64,000 nt of DNA, from contig NZ_CP156688.1 in assembly GCF_040616545.1 (NCBI RefSeq), positions 248,001-312,000 of the forward strand. The letters run 5' to 3'. Every line of letters begins with the position of its first letter. Positions within the stretch are counted from its first letter, which is position 1. Below are positions 9,115 to 16,769 of the stretch, in pieces. Under the pieces are notes generated by a model. The model was given only the letters and a program-made list of their open reading frames with translations. It was not told the DNA's origin and ran no database searches. The position numbers and the translations under genes are program-made. The stretch comes from Akkermansia muciniphila (GTDB taxonomy: Bacteria > Verrucomicrobiota > Verrucomicrobiia > Verrucomicrobiales > Akkermansiaceae).

Positions 9115-9326
9115 TTACTGTATATTTTTACATTTTTCATATCTTGTATGGTGCTTCCATCCACTTGCCCATAATTCTTGTGTTGGCTCAATAATTATTC
9201 AAAATACACAATGCGCAGAAAGAATAAATATAGCACTCTACACTCGCAAAAATACGAAATCTCTGTCAAACAGCCCGCATTATATCTTAAATTATTTATT
9301 TTTATTGAGTTATGTATTTTATGCGA

Positions 9327-9811
9327 TTATATTCCTCTTCCTTTCTTTGGCTGTGGTGGGATAGGTTTGATATGGAGTCTAACGGACTGTTTCACTCGTT
9401 GGTATTGCTCCCTGAACCAGCCGATGATATTCTGCGTGTCAATAGATAGACGGTACTTATCGGGGTTGTTCGGCTCGCGTTGCTCCTTTAAGATTTGCAG
9501 CTTGGCATCCTGCACGCCGAATGACCGATTATGTTCGGTCGAATGGAGTTTGCCCGTAACGGAGAGTGTTTCGCCTCTAAAAACTTCTTAATAGCCTCTA
9601 CCGTCAATCCTACACCCTTGCATAACTGCGCCATACGCAGGTTCTCGCCGAGTGTCGGCAAGATAGCCAGCAGCAGATTGATGTCTTCCTGCGCCTTGTA
9701 CGGCTCAAAGTCTTGTTTGAGCCTTTCCAACCGGGATTCCAGCGCGGATATTTCCTCTTCTTTCTGTTGGGTGTACTGGTGCATATCGAGGAACTTCTCC
9801 TTTCCCTGTCT
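9327..9811 (-). pseudogene. Mobilisation relaxase (Mob_Pre/MobV-like) C-terminal remnant, frameshifted
   Basis: The frame is open from about 9811 and encodes a coiled-coil segment (EEEISALESRLERLKQDFEP), then AILPTLGENLRMAQLCKGVG. At a run of five A (plus strand 9579-9583) it shifts frame. Reading one base over gives RGETLSVTGKLHSTEHNRSF and VQDAKLQILKEQREPNNPDK, ending PIPPQPKKGRGI at 9327. The whole N-terminal catalytic part is missing. I recognise this as the tail of a Bacteroides-type mobilisation protein; assignment to the MobV class is from memory. A single lost base in the homopolymer explains the break. A sequencing error cannot be excluded, but the missing 5' end makes it dead either way. 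Confidence 0.62.
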
Positions 9812-9814
9812 TTA

Positions 9815-10501
9815 TTATCTGATCGGGAACAACAAGCTGTCTTCCTCCCGCAACCGGGCGGACAGTTCCGCCGCGGAGGCGCACACCGGCACGTGAAAGG
9901 CGTCCAGCGCGGCGCGGGAACTGTAGCCCCACCCCACCAGTACCAGGCGCGTTCCGGCATTCACGGCAGTGTTGCCGTCGTGGGCGGAATCCCCCACCAT
10001 ACACACCTGCCCCGGTTCCATGCCCCAGGCATGGACGATGGACAGCAGGGAACCAGGCTCCGGCTTGCGCGGGAAACGGTCTGAAAAGCCCATCACCACC
10101 TGGAAAGGCACCTCCGGAAGGATATGGCGCACCAGCGGACCCGTGACCACATGCGGCTTGTTGGACAGGACGCCCAGGGGATGCCCCTCCGCGGCCAGTT
10201 CCAGCAGCATTTCACGGATGCCGGGGTACGGCGCCGTGCCGTCCTGCCAGGTATGGGGATATTCCTTCATGAACCCCTTGTGCACCGCTTCAAAGGCCTC
10301 TTCAGGCACCTCCCCGTGAAAGTATTCCCGCAGGGAAGCCAGGCAGAGCTCCCGCGCGCCCCGGCTCACCATTCCCCGGATGGCATCCACGGAATGCTCC
10401 GGATACCCCAGAGCCTTCAAGGCCAGGTTCAGCCCGCGGGCGATGCCGGGAATGGAGTCCACCAGCGTTCCGTCCAGGTCAAAGACAAAACCCGTTTTCA
10501 T
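9815..10501 (-). CDS. gph: HAD phosphatase, phosphoglycolate phosphatase-like
   Basis: A 228-residue HAD hydrolase, subfamily IA, removing phosphate from a small metabolite such as 2-phosphoglycolate. Motif I is FDLDGTLVDS (nucleophile Asp8, Asp10), motif II LSNKP, the motif III lysine is in RKPEPG and motif IV is MVGDSAHD. A helical cap lies between motifs I and II. The frame is open to 10546, but the ATG at 10501 puts motif I at the start and falls just after the lpxA stop. It is last in the minus-strand run beginning with the beta-lactamase. Its 3' end abuts the mobile element remnant. Substrate specificity is inferred only. Confidence 0.85.
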   Translation of the reverse strand: MKTGFVFDLDGTLVDSIPGIARGLNLALKALGYPEHSVDAIRGMVSRGARELCLASLREYFHGEVPEEAFEAVHKGFMKEYPHTWQDGTAPYPGIREMLLELAAEGHPLGVLSNKPHVVTGPLVRHILPEVPFQVVMGFSDRFPRKPEPGSLLSIVHAWGMEPGQVCMVGDSAHDGNTAVNAGTRLVLVGWGYSSRAALDAFHVPVCASAAELSARLREEDSLLFPIR

Positions 10502-10505
10502 GGCC

Positions 10506-11285
10506 TCAATGGCAGAATCCGCGTTCGGAAGTTTCCACGAACTCAATGATTCTCTTCAGGCAGGGATTTTCCGCATAGTCCGAGTTCCGGAGTTCCTCCA
10601 GGGCCTCATGAACGGTCAGCTTCTTGTTGACGAAGAGTTTTTTGTAGCACATGCGCACGGCCCTCAGGTCTTCCTCGGAAAATCCGCGCCTCTGCATGCC
10701 GATGGAGTTGACGGAGCGCGTCACGGCCGGATGGCCTTCCACAATGGTGTACGGCAGTACGTCCTGGGCCACGCGGGCCATGGCTCCCACCATGGAGTGC
10801 TCCCCGATGCTGACGAACTGGTGCACGGCGCAGCAGCCCGCCAGGATGGCGTAATCCCCCACCGTGACATGGCCCGCAGCGGTGGCGAAGCCGGAGAAAA
10901 TCACATGGTTGCCTATCTGGCAGTCGTGTCCGGCATGGCAGGAGACCAGGAACAGGTTGTTGCTGCCTATCCGCGTGGCGCCGCCTATGTCCGTAGCGCG
11001 GTTGATGGTGGCGTTTTCACGGAAGACGTTGTTGTCCCCCACTTCCAGGTAGGTCGGTTCCCCCTGGTATTTCAAATCCTGGCTTTTCAGGCCTATGACG
11101 GAAAACGGGAAGAACTCGTTGCCGCTGCCGAAGGAGGAAGGGCCGTCAATGACCACATGGCTGTGCAGCACGCAGCCGGGGCCCAGCTTTACATGTTCTC
11201 CGACAACGCAAAAGGGACCGATTTTAACATCATCCGCTATTTCCGCAGTAGGATGCACTACTGCCGTTGGGTGTATTTCTGGCAT
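10506..11285 (-). CDS. lpxA: Acyl-ACP--UDP-GlcNAc O-acyltransferase
   Basis: First enzyme of lipid A synthesis; it moves a hydroxyacyl chain from acyl carrier protein to UDP-GlcNAc in the cytosol. The first 190 residues are left-handed beta-helix hexapeptide repeats (IHPTAVV, IGPFCVV and so on). The catalytic His120 is in CHAGHDCQIGN, with HQFVSIGE and the helical C-terminal domain following (RRGFSEEDLRAVRMCYKKLF). Length 259 fits LpxA. Unusually it is not next to lpxD or fabZ but sits between a membrane protein gene and gph. It shows the organism makes lipopolysaccharide. Confidence 0.95.
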   Translation of the reverse strand: MPEIHPTAVVHPTAEIADDVKIGPFCVVGEHVKLGPGCVLHSHVVIDGPSSFGSGNEFFPFSVIGLKSQDLKYQGEPTYLEVGDNNVFRENATINRATDIGGATRIGSNNLFLVSCHAGHDCQIGNHVIFSGFATAAGHVTVGDYAILAGCCAVHQFVSIGEHSMVGAMARVAQDVLPYTIVEGHPAVTRSVNSIGMQRRGFSEEDLRAVRMCYKKLFVNKKLTVHEALEELRNSDYAENPCLKRIIEFVETSERGFCH

Positions 11286-11352
11286 GGCTGGGGCAAGTAT
11301 GAAACAAATTCAGGTGATTAAAAGGCTAAATCCCGCTCGGAATGCCTTTTTG

Positions 11353-12222
11353 TCACATTTGTCCGGAGGAGCTGACATACGCCTCCATCTCCGGAAGCCA
11401 GGGAATGAGCAGCACGTACATGATCTGAAGGCACAGGATGATCAGCACCAGCGTCATCACCACCTTGCGGAGGCTAAGGGAGTCATTCAGCACATCCGTG
11501 GTGCCCAGCTTCCGGTCCCACGGGGTAAAGCCGAAACGGCGCACCCACCACCAGGAGAAGAACAGGGCCAGCAGCATCAGGGAGGGGGCAAAGCAGCCCA
11601 GGCCCAGCACCATGACGAACAGGGAGCGCCTGAACGCCGTGGAGAAGGAGAGGCGGTTCCCGCGGTAGTCCCTGACGGAGACGCCCAGCATGGCTTTTCC
11701 CGGCGTGGTGCCCAGCGCCGCCACAAAGGCGGCTTCAATGAGCACGAGCGGCAGGCAGAGGTAAAGCAGGGCTTCATAGGAGCCGGGGAGAAAGTCCGGG
11801 CTGAAGCCCAGGCCCAGTACCCTGAGCACGGCCAGGTACAGCGTCATGTGCATCATCACATCCGCCATTCTTCCCAGAAAACGCACGTACGGGTACGGAA
11901 CCACCAGCACCACGTCCTCCTCCGGGGCCTTTTCCGCTTCTTCCTCCGGCAAGGATTCCCCGTCCGCGGGTTCCGCCACGGAGATTTCCGCAGCAGCATC
12001 CTCCGGAGCTTCTTCCCCGGCCTTCCGCCGTTCCTCTTCTTCCTCCCGGACGGCAAACATTTCCTTTAGCACCGGGAGGTCATGGATGCGCACCCATTCC
12101 GCGCATCCGGCATGCCATGCCCGGGCGTTTTCCGGTATGAGGCCCGCCTCCAGCATGGAGATGACTTCCACCTCCGGCAGAGGCCCCTTCTTTTCATGAT
12201 CCTGAATCCAGTAAATATCCAT
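11353..12222 (-). CDS. GYF_2-RDD fusion membrane protein
   Basis: A 289-residue inner-membrane protein. The N-terminal GYF_2-type domain (about 1-45: IYWIQDHEKKGPLPEVEV) is followed by an acidic Glu/Ala-rich linker (about 60-100), then an RDD domain of three or four membrane segments (RFLGRMADVMMH, TPGKAMLGVSVRD). GYF_2 domains are thought to bind proline-rich peptides; RDD proteins may move small solutes or ions, but function here is unknown. The ATG at 12222 is chosen because it begins the GYF domain and follows the LolC/E-like gene by 14 bases. An upstream extension to 12318 would overlap that gene. Confidence 0.8.
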   Translation of the reverse strand: MDIYWIQDHEKKGPLPEVEVISMLEAGLIPENARAWHAGCAEWVRIHDLPVLKEMFAVREEEEERRKAGEEAPEDAAAEISVAEPADGESLPEEEAEKAPEEDVVLVVPYPYVRFLGRMADVMMHMTLYLAVLRVLGLGFSPDFLPGSYEALLYLCLPLVLIEAAFVAALGTTPGKAMLGVSVRDYRGNRLSFSTAFRRSLFVMVLGLGCFAPSLMLLALFFSWWWVRRFGFTPWDRKLGTTDVLNDSLSLRKVVMTLVLIILCLQIMYVLLIPWLPEMEAYVSSSGQM

Positions 12223-12235
12223 GAGGCGGTTCCTG

Positions 12236-13861
12236 TTACATGCTGCGCAGGGAGCGGGCCGGGTCCTGGCGCGCCGTGATGAGGGCCGGAATGATGGAGG
12301 CCACCACAACCATGACAAAGGCCTTCACGCCCTGCCACGCCAGCTCCGTCCAGTCAATCACCACCGGAATATTCGCCGTGCCGTGGAACGCCACGGGGAA
12401 CGGATCAAAGCCTATTCCCGCCAAGAAGCCCTGGATCTGCATGCGGTATTCCAGCACCAGCAGCCCCAGCCCCACGCCCAGGAGCGCCCCTATAAAGCCG
12501 ATGATGACCCCCTGCCACAGGAAAACGCGCACCACCTGGAACGGCGTAGCCCCCAGGGCCTTCATCACGGCGATTTCCCTCTTCCGCTGGATGGAGACGG
12601 TGAACATCACCGCCATGATGCAGAAGGCGGAGATCAGGGAGATGAAGGAAAGCACGAAGCTCATCATCATGCGCTCCTTTTGCATGAGTTCAAACCATGC
12701 GTTAAAACGGTCATGCCAGGTTTCCAGCGTCCACGCGGAGGACGGCTTTTCCTTTTCCAGGGCCTGCATCACGGGAGCCAGCATGGTTTCCACATGGTAG
12801 GGATCATCCACGCGCAGGGCCACGGCCTGCACCACGTCATCCTCATAACCCAGCAGTTCCTGGCCGATGACCAGCGGAATGAACAGGTCCGGGCTGGGCG
12901 TATGCTGGGAGGCCCGGTAAATGCCGATCACCTCCAGGTCCTTCGGCATGACCAGTTCCCTGATTTTGCGGAAGCACTCCATGTCCGCCTCATTCCGCTG
13001 TCCGGCCTTGAAGCCGCCCAGAATGGTTTCCCATTCCTTGCGGGTGCCTTCCGGGAAGGCCACGGTGCCGTTGTCCAGGGCTTCCCCGTCATTCAGCACG
13101 GCCAGCAAATCCATCAGGCCGGAGCGCTCCGCGTCCCTGCGGGGAACGGAGAGCAGGCCGTTGAGCAGGTTGAACACGTTGTCCACGGAGGCCTTCTTAG
13201 CCGCTTCGCGCCCCTGCTCCGTTTTCAGGGACTTGCCCCATTCCTTCAAATCGTTGAGTTCCCGGGCGTTTTTCTCCGCCAGTACGGGCAGTTCCGTCTG
13301 CTGGTAGGCGTGGGAAATTTCCTGGAAATTGCGGGTGGTGTACACCCGGATCACATCTCCCACGTTCAGCCCCATGTTTTCCGCCACAATGGAAGAGACC
13401 ACGGCCTTTTCCCCCATGTCCAGGTCCGCATTGCCCGCCACCACCAGGTGCTTTAAATCGTCCAGCTGGGCAGCGTTTTCCGTATCAATGGCCCGGAAAA
13501 AACACGGCCTCTGCCGTCCCTGCACGTCCACCAGCGCATAGTCTTCTATCAGGGCATAGGTGGACTGGACGCCGGGAACGTGTTTAAGCTTCCCGCTCAG
13601 CTCCATCCAGTCCGGAATCACCTCCCTCACGCCGAAGTCATTCCTGTAACACACCTGGACGTGCGGGGAATGCGCAAACAAGTTCCCCTGGATTTCCTTC
13701 TGGAGGCCGCCCATCACGGACAGCACGACAATGAGCACCATCACCCCAAGCGACACGCCCAGCAGGCAGATCAGGGTGATGATGGAAAAGAAAGTCCGCA
13801 GCGGGTTCAGATACCGCAGCGCCAGGCTCAGGCTGATGTACCGGCTCAATAGGTTCTTCAT
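12236..13861 (-). CDS. LolC/LolE-like ABC permease with enlarged periplasmic domain
   Basis: FtsX/MacB-fold permease, probably releasing lipoproteins from the inner membrane. It starts SLALRYLNPLRTFFSIITLI with a first membrane segment at about 23-50. A large periplasmic domain follows, then three C-terminal segments with the family motif REIAVMKALGATPFQVVRVF. At 541 residues it is about 130 longer than usual LolC/E (near 410). The extra part is a charged helical stretch around residues 190-310 (LNDLKEWGKSLKTEQGREAA). No ATPase (LolD) is adjacent. It lies 75 bases after the beta-lactamase gene in the same direction. It could be another member of the MacB/FtsX group. Confidence 0.82.
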   Translation of the reverse strand: MKNLLSRYISLSLALRYLNPLRTFFSIITLICLLGVSLGVMVLIVVLSVMGGLQKEIQGNLFAHSPHVQVCYRNDFGVREVIPDWMELSGKLKHVPGVQSTYALIEDYALVDVQGRQRPCFFRAIDTENAAQLDDLKHLVVAGNADLDMGEKAVVSSIVAENMGLNVGDVIRVYTTRNFQEISHAYQQTELPVLAEKNARELNDLKEWGKSLKTEQGREAAKKASVDNVFNLLNGLLSVPRRDAERSGLMDLLAVLNDGEALDNGTVAFPEGTRKEWETILGGFKAGQRNEADMECFRKIRELVMPKDLEVIGIYRASQHTPSPDLFIPLVIGQELLGYEDDVVQAVALRVDDPYHVETMLAPVMQALEKEKPSSAWTLETWHDRFNAWFELMQKERMMMSFVLSFISLISAFCIMAVMFTVSIQRKREIAVMKALGATPFQVVRVFLWQGVIIGFIGALLGVGLGLLVLEYRMQIQGFLAGIGFDPFPVAFHGTANIPVVIDWTELAWQGVKAFVMVVVASIIPALITARQDPARSLRSM

Positions 13862-13935
13862 GAATAACGCGGCACACCTTGCCTGAACGCCGTCCCCTTT
13901 CCAAGCTTAAAACATGTTCCGTGCAGGGCCGCCCG

Positions 13936-14856
13936 CTACTTGGCGGCGGCGGGCTGCCATTCCGTGCACAGCCACCGGGCCATGGAGGCGATCACCTTCT
14001 CGCAGGCGGGGGCGGAGTCCTTCGAATCCATGACGAATACGGAGACCGCCATTTTCCGGCCATTGGGAAGAACGATGATGCCCACGTCATTAACGGCGGT
14101 AATCACGCCCTCCGGGGACGTAAAGCCCGATCCGGTCTTGTGCGCCACCACGTAATCCTGCGGCAGCTTTCCTTTCAGGCGCGTGGCTCCCGTAGCGCAG
14201 CCGGCCATCATGTCCCAGAGGAAGCGCTGCGTGTCCTTGTCCAGGATTTTCCCCTCGTCAAACGCGCGCAGCAGGGCATTCATGGCTGAAGGACGGCTTG
14301 AGTTGACATACTGCAAGTCGTGGTTCCGCAGCATCTCGTTTTCCGTAAACCGGACGTTGATGCCGCTGATGCCCCATTCCTTCAAATCCTTCTGTACGGC
14401 TTCCGTACCGCCGATGAGGGCGAACAGGAAGTCGCAGGCGTTGTTGTCGCTCTCCTGAACGGTCACGCGCAGCAGTTCCTTTAAAGAAAAATCACCGCCC
14501 TGCGGAAAGCGCTCCCGCAGCGGGCTCCAGGTGTCTTTCACCAGTTGTTCCGGGCGTATACGGATGATCTGCTCCAGATTCAGTTTCCCTTCATCCACCC
14601 GCTTCAACACGGACAGGGCAAGGATGAATTTGAAGACGCTCTGCATGGGATAGGCCGCTTCATCCCCTATGGATACGGTTTCCCCCGTGTCCAGCATCAC
14701 CGCAGCCATGCCCACGCGGGCTTTCAGGGAATGCGCCAGCTTCTGCACGGCAGCGGAATCAGCCGCGGGAGCGGCGCCCAGCACGGGGAGAACCCCCAGG
14801 GAAATGGCGCAGGAACATGCCACGCAGCCGCGGAAAAAAGAACCGGAAAAAGTCAT
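13936..14856 (-). CDS. Class A beta-lactamase (subclass A2-like)
   Basis: Serine hydrolase with a signal peptide (about 1-28) that could open penicillins or cephalosporins in the periplasm. Residues in the 14856-start numbering: SVFK with nucleophile Ser73 and Lys76, SDN at 136-138, omega-loop TENEM with Glu near 172, KTG at 240-242. The TExEM omega loop resembles PER/CfxA-type (A2) enzymes more than TEM. The frame is open to 14898; ATGs at 14865 and 14856 both fit. First gene of the leftward run. No mobile element touches it, so it looks chromosomal. Whether it confers resistance cannot be judged from sequence. Confidence 0.87.
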   Translation of the reverse strand: MTFSGSFFRGCVACSCAISLGVLPVLGAAPAADSAAVQKLAHSLKARVGMAAVMLDTGETVSIGDEAAYPMQSVFKFILALSVLKRVDEGKLNLEQIIRIRPEQLVKDTWSPLRERFPQGGDFSLKELLRVTVQESDNNACDFLFALIGGTEAVQKDLKEWGISGINVRFTENEMLRNHDLQYVNSSRPSAMNALLRAFDEGKILDKDTQRFLWDMMAGCATGATRLKGKLPQDYVVAHKTGSGFTSPEGVITAVNDVGIIVLPNGRKMAVSVFVMDSKDSAPACEKVIASMARWLCTEWQPAAAK

Positions 14857-14985
14857 GGCCGCCATTGCATACCGAACCCGCAACAACCGCAACAGCAATC
14901 CAAGAACCGGCCCCCTTTTTTTCCGTCATCCGCAAGCCGGGCAGGAGCCTTGCCTCCGGGCGCCCTTCCTGATAAGAAAGAAGGC

Positions 14986-15489
14986 ATGTCCCCCGTCCTT
15001 TCGGAAACCCTCGTCTGGTGCGTCACCCTGCTTCTGTTCGGCATGGGCCTGATAGGCACGCTCATTCCCATGCTTCCCGGCATCATCATCATTGCGGCAG
15101 GCTGCATCTGGCAGGGCGTGATGGGCACCGGGCGCCTGGAGTGGTGGGGCTGGACCGTGCTGGCGCTGCTGGTGGCAGGCGGCCTGGTCATTGACAAGCT
15201 TTCCGGCGGCATGGGGGCCAAAAAATTCGGCAGCACCGCCGCAGGCATCTGGGGGGCCATCATCGGCGCCGTGGTGGGCGCCGTCCTGTTCACCCCCATC
15301 GTGGGGCTTCTGTTCATGCCGTTCCTGGGAGCGCTGCTGGCGGAACTCGTCTTTGCCAGAAAGGACATCCTGGCCGCGTTCAAGGCCGGTTCCGGAGCGG
15401 CGCTGGGGATGCTCACCGGGCTTCTGCTGGAATTCACCTGCGGCCTGCTCATCATCGCCTGGTTCTGCTCCTGCTACTTCCTTTTTTAA
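14986..15489 (+). CDS. DUF456-family membrane protein
   Basis: A 167-residue inner-membrane protein with about four to five hydrophobic segments. It has Gly-rich family motifs (GLIGTLIPMLPGIIIIAAG, GGMGAKKFGSTAAGIWGAII, PFLGALLAEL). DUF456 proteins are widespread and have no settled function. The ATG at 14986 is chosen over longer frames because AGAAGG lies just upstream. It is divergent from the beta-lactamase. Confidence 0.85.
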   Translation: MSPVLSETLVWCVTLLLFGMGLIGTLIPMLPGIIIIAAGCIWQGVMGTGRLEWWGWTVLALLVAGGLVIDKLSGGMGAKKFGSTAAGIWGAIIGAVVGAVLFTPIVGLLFMPFLGALLAELVFARKDILAAFKAGSGAALGMLTGLLLEFTCGLLIIAWFCSCYFLF

Positions 15490-15574
15490 CGTCGTCCATG
15501 AGCCCCCGGCCGGACCGGATTCAGAAGAGCGCAGCAAAGAACGAGCCCCTGTCATCGTGAGGAAATAATAAAAA

Positions 15575-16174
15575 ATGCAAATATTTATACCTCTCTTGGC
15601 TATAAGCTTTTTTATCATCACATTCCATGAACGCAATGAGGATTTGCCGGCTAACCTGGAGAAACGTTCCAAGTACATTTCTGAGAAGGAAACAACGCTA
15701 AGCAGACATCCGGAGCTCCACGGTTTTCCCATGTCCTCCCAAATTTGGATTGATAAGGAACTAACATCTCTGGAAGAACATAACATCCATTCAAGCCGAC
15801 TCGGATATTCCATACGGAGCAAGCATCCCGAAGTCCAGGAGAAAGTGAGAGGAGTTTTTGCTCATTCCACTATCCGCATCATGCCCCCAGGAAGAGGTAT
15901 TCCTTTAAAAACAAATCCACAAGGAGATCAACATTCCAAAGAACAGATCAGCCGTATTCTCAAAAGAATCAATTCCGTCTACCAGTCTTTGAATTATCCC
16001 GTAATTTATCCGGATGATATAGAAGCGTGGTGGGAAATCACCGACTGGAAAGAAAAAGAGGGACTGGCGTATGACCGATACCGGATTAGTTCCTTAATTT
16101 TAAAGAACGGATATACTTTGTTCATTTTTGACCGCCGGCCTGTATTGTCTGCACAAGAAGTCCGTTATTTGTGA
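15575..16174 (+). CDS. Secreted or anchored protein of unknown function
   Basis: A 199-residue protein with one N-terminal hydrophobic stretch (IFIPLLAISFFIITF), then a polar body with a conserved-looking segment WWEITDWKEKEGLAYDRYR near residue 150. No family recognised. Codon use is noticeably more AT-rich than its neighbours, which may mark recent acquisition. The 260 bases after it (16175-16434) contain nothing supported beyond a doubtful 45-codon frame. Confidence 0.5.
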   Translation: MQIFIPLLAISFFIITFHERNEDLPANLEKRSKYISEKETTLSRHPELHGFPMSSQIWIDKELTSLEEHNIHSSRLGYSIRSKHPEVQEKVRGVFAHSTIRIMPPGRGIPLKTNPQGDQHSKEQISRILKRINSVYQSLNYPVIYPDDIEAWWEITDWKEKEGLAYDRYRISSLILKNGYTLFIFDRRPVLSAQEVRYL

Positions 16175-16434
16175 GCTCGCCTCCGGGAAAAAACAACCAT
16201 GAAAGTTAGGGGCGCCAGACTGCCCGACAAAGATGAAGAAAGAAAATACAACGTGGTAAAAATCCTCAATAACAGTCTCCGGCCGTGTCCCATGGCGCCT
16301 TCCGGAAGAAAAAACAGACGCTTTTTCTTCTGCTGAAAAAAAGACCATTTCCCTAACGTATTCCCTCAAAGACCACTCTACATACTTGTCCGGGCGAGCT
16401 GTCTCAGACTTTCACTTTCCCCATTTTCCGGCTT

Positions 16435-16755
16435 ATGGATGCACCTATTCCGATACCCGTCGCCATGATGGCAGGCTTTATCATTCTTGGAGTCATTCTT
16501 TCCATGGGAAAATGTTCCTTCCTTATTGCCGGGTATAACACCATGAGCAAGGAACGGAAAAAACAGTACGATGAACGCGCGCTATGCCGGTTCATGGGAA
16601 AGATCATGTACTGCCTCGCCTTCAGCATGCTGATTTGGCTCGCCAGCATTATTCTCCAGAACGCCGTGCTTCTGTCCGTCTCCCTGTTTTTCCTGGTAGG
16701 AAGCCTGGCGTTTGCCGTCATTTACGCCAATACAGCCTCCCGGTTCAGGAAATAA
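16435..16755 (+). CDS. DUF3784-like small membrane protein
   Basis: A 106-residue protein with three membrane segments and the family signature MGKCSFLIAGYNTMS-KERKKQYDERALCR, in which IAGYNTM is diagnostic. Function of the family is unknown. It ends 14 bases before the fucosidase gene and may be co-transcribed with it. Confidence 0.75.
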   Translation: MDAPIPIPVAMMAGFIILGVILSMGKCSFLIAGYNTMSKERKKQYDERALCRFMGKIMYCLAFSMLIWLASIILQNAVLLSVSLFFLVGSLAFAVIYANTASRFRK

Positions 16756-16769
16756 CCACTCATATAACC

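Larger units (their letters stand above)
7961..9812. mobile_element. Decayed Bacteroidales-type mobilisable element remnant
   Basis: This stretch is clearly AT-rich against GC-rich flanks and contains genes foreign in codon use: small leftward frames, an SDR gene and the 3' part of a mobilisation relaxase gene broken by a frameshift. The left edge is immediately after rmuC. The right edge is where the relaxase frame meets the 3' end of the HAD phosphatase gene (about 9812-9830). No integrase, transposase or clear flanking direct repeat is present, so it is a scar and not a working element. Bacteroidota origin is inferred from the recognisable relaxase tail. Confidence 0.65.

Noticed and set aside
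16199-16336. A 45-codon plus-strand frame between the unknown secreted protein and DUF3784 genes
   Set aside because: It is short, Arg/Lys-rich, with no Shine-Dalgarno or recognisable motif; likely chance.
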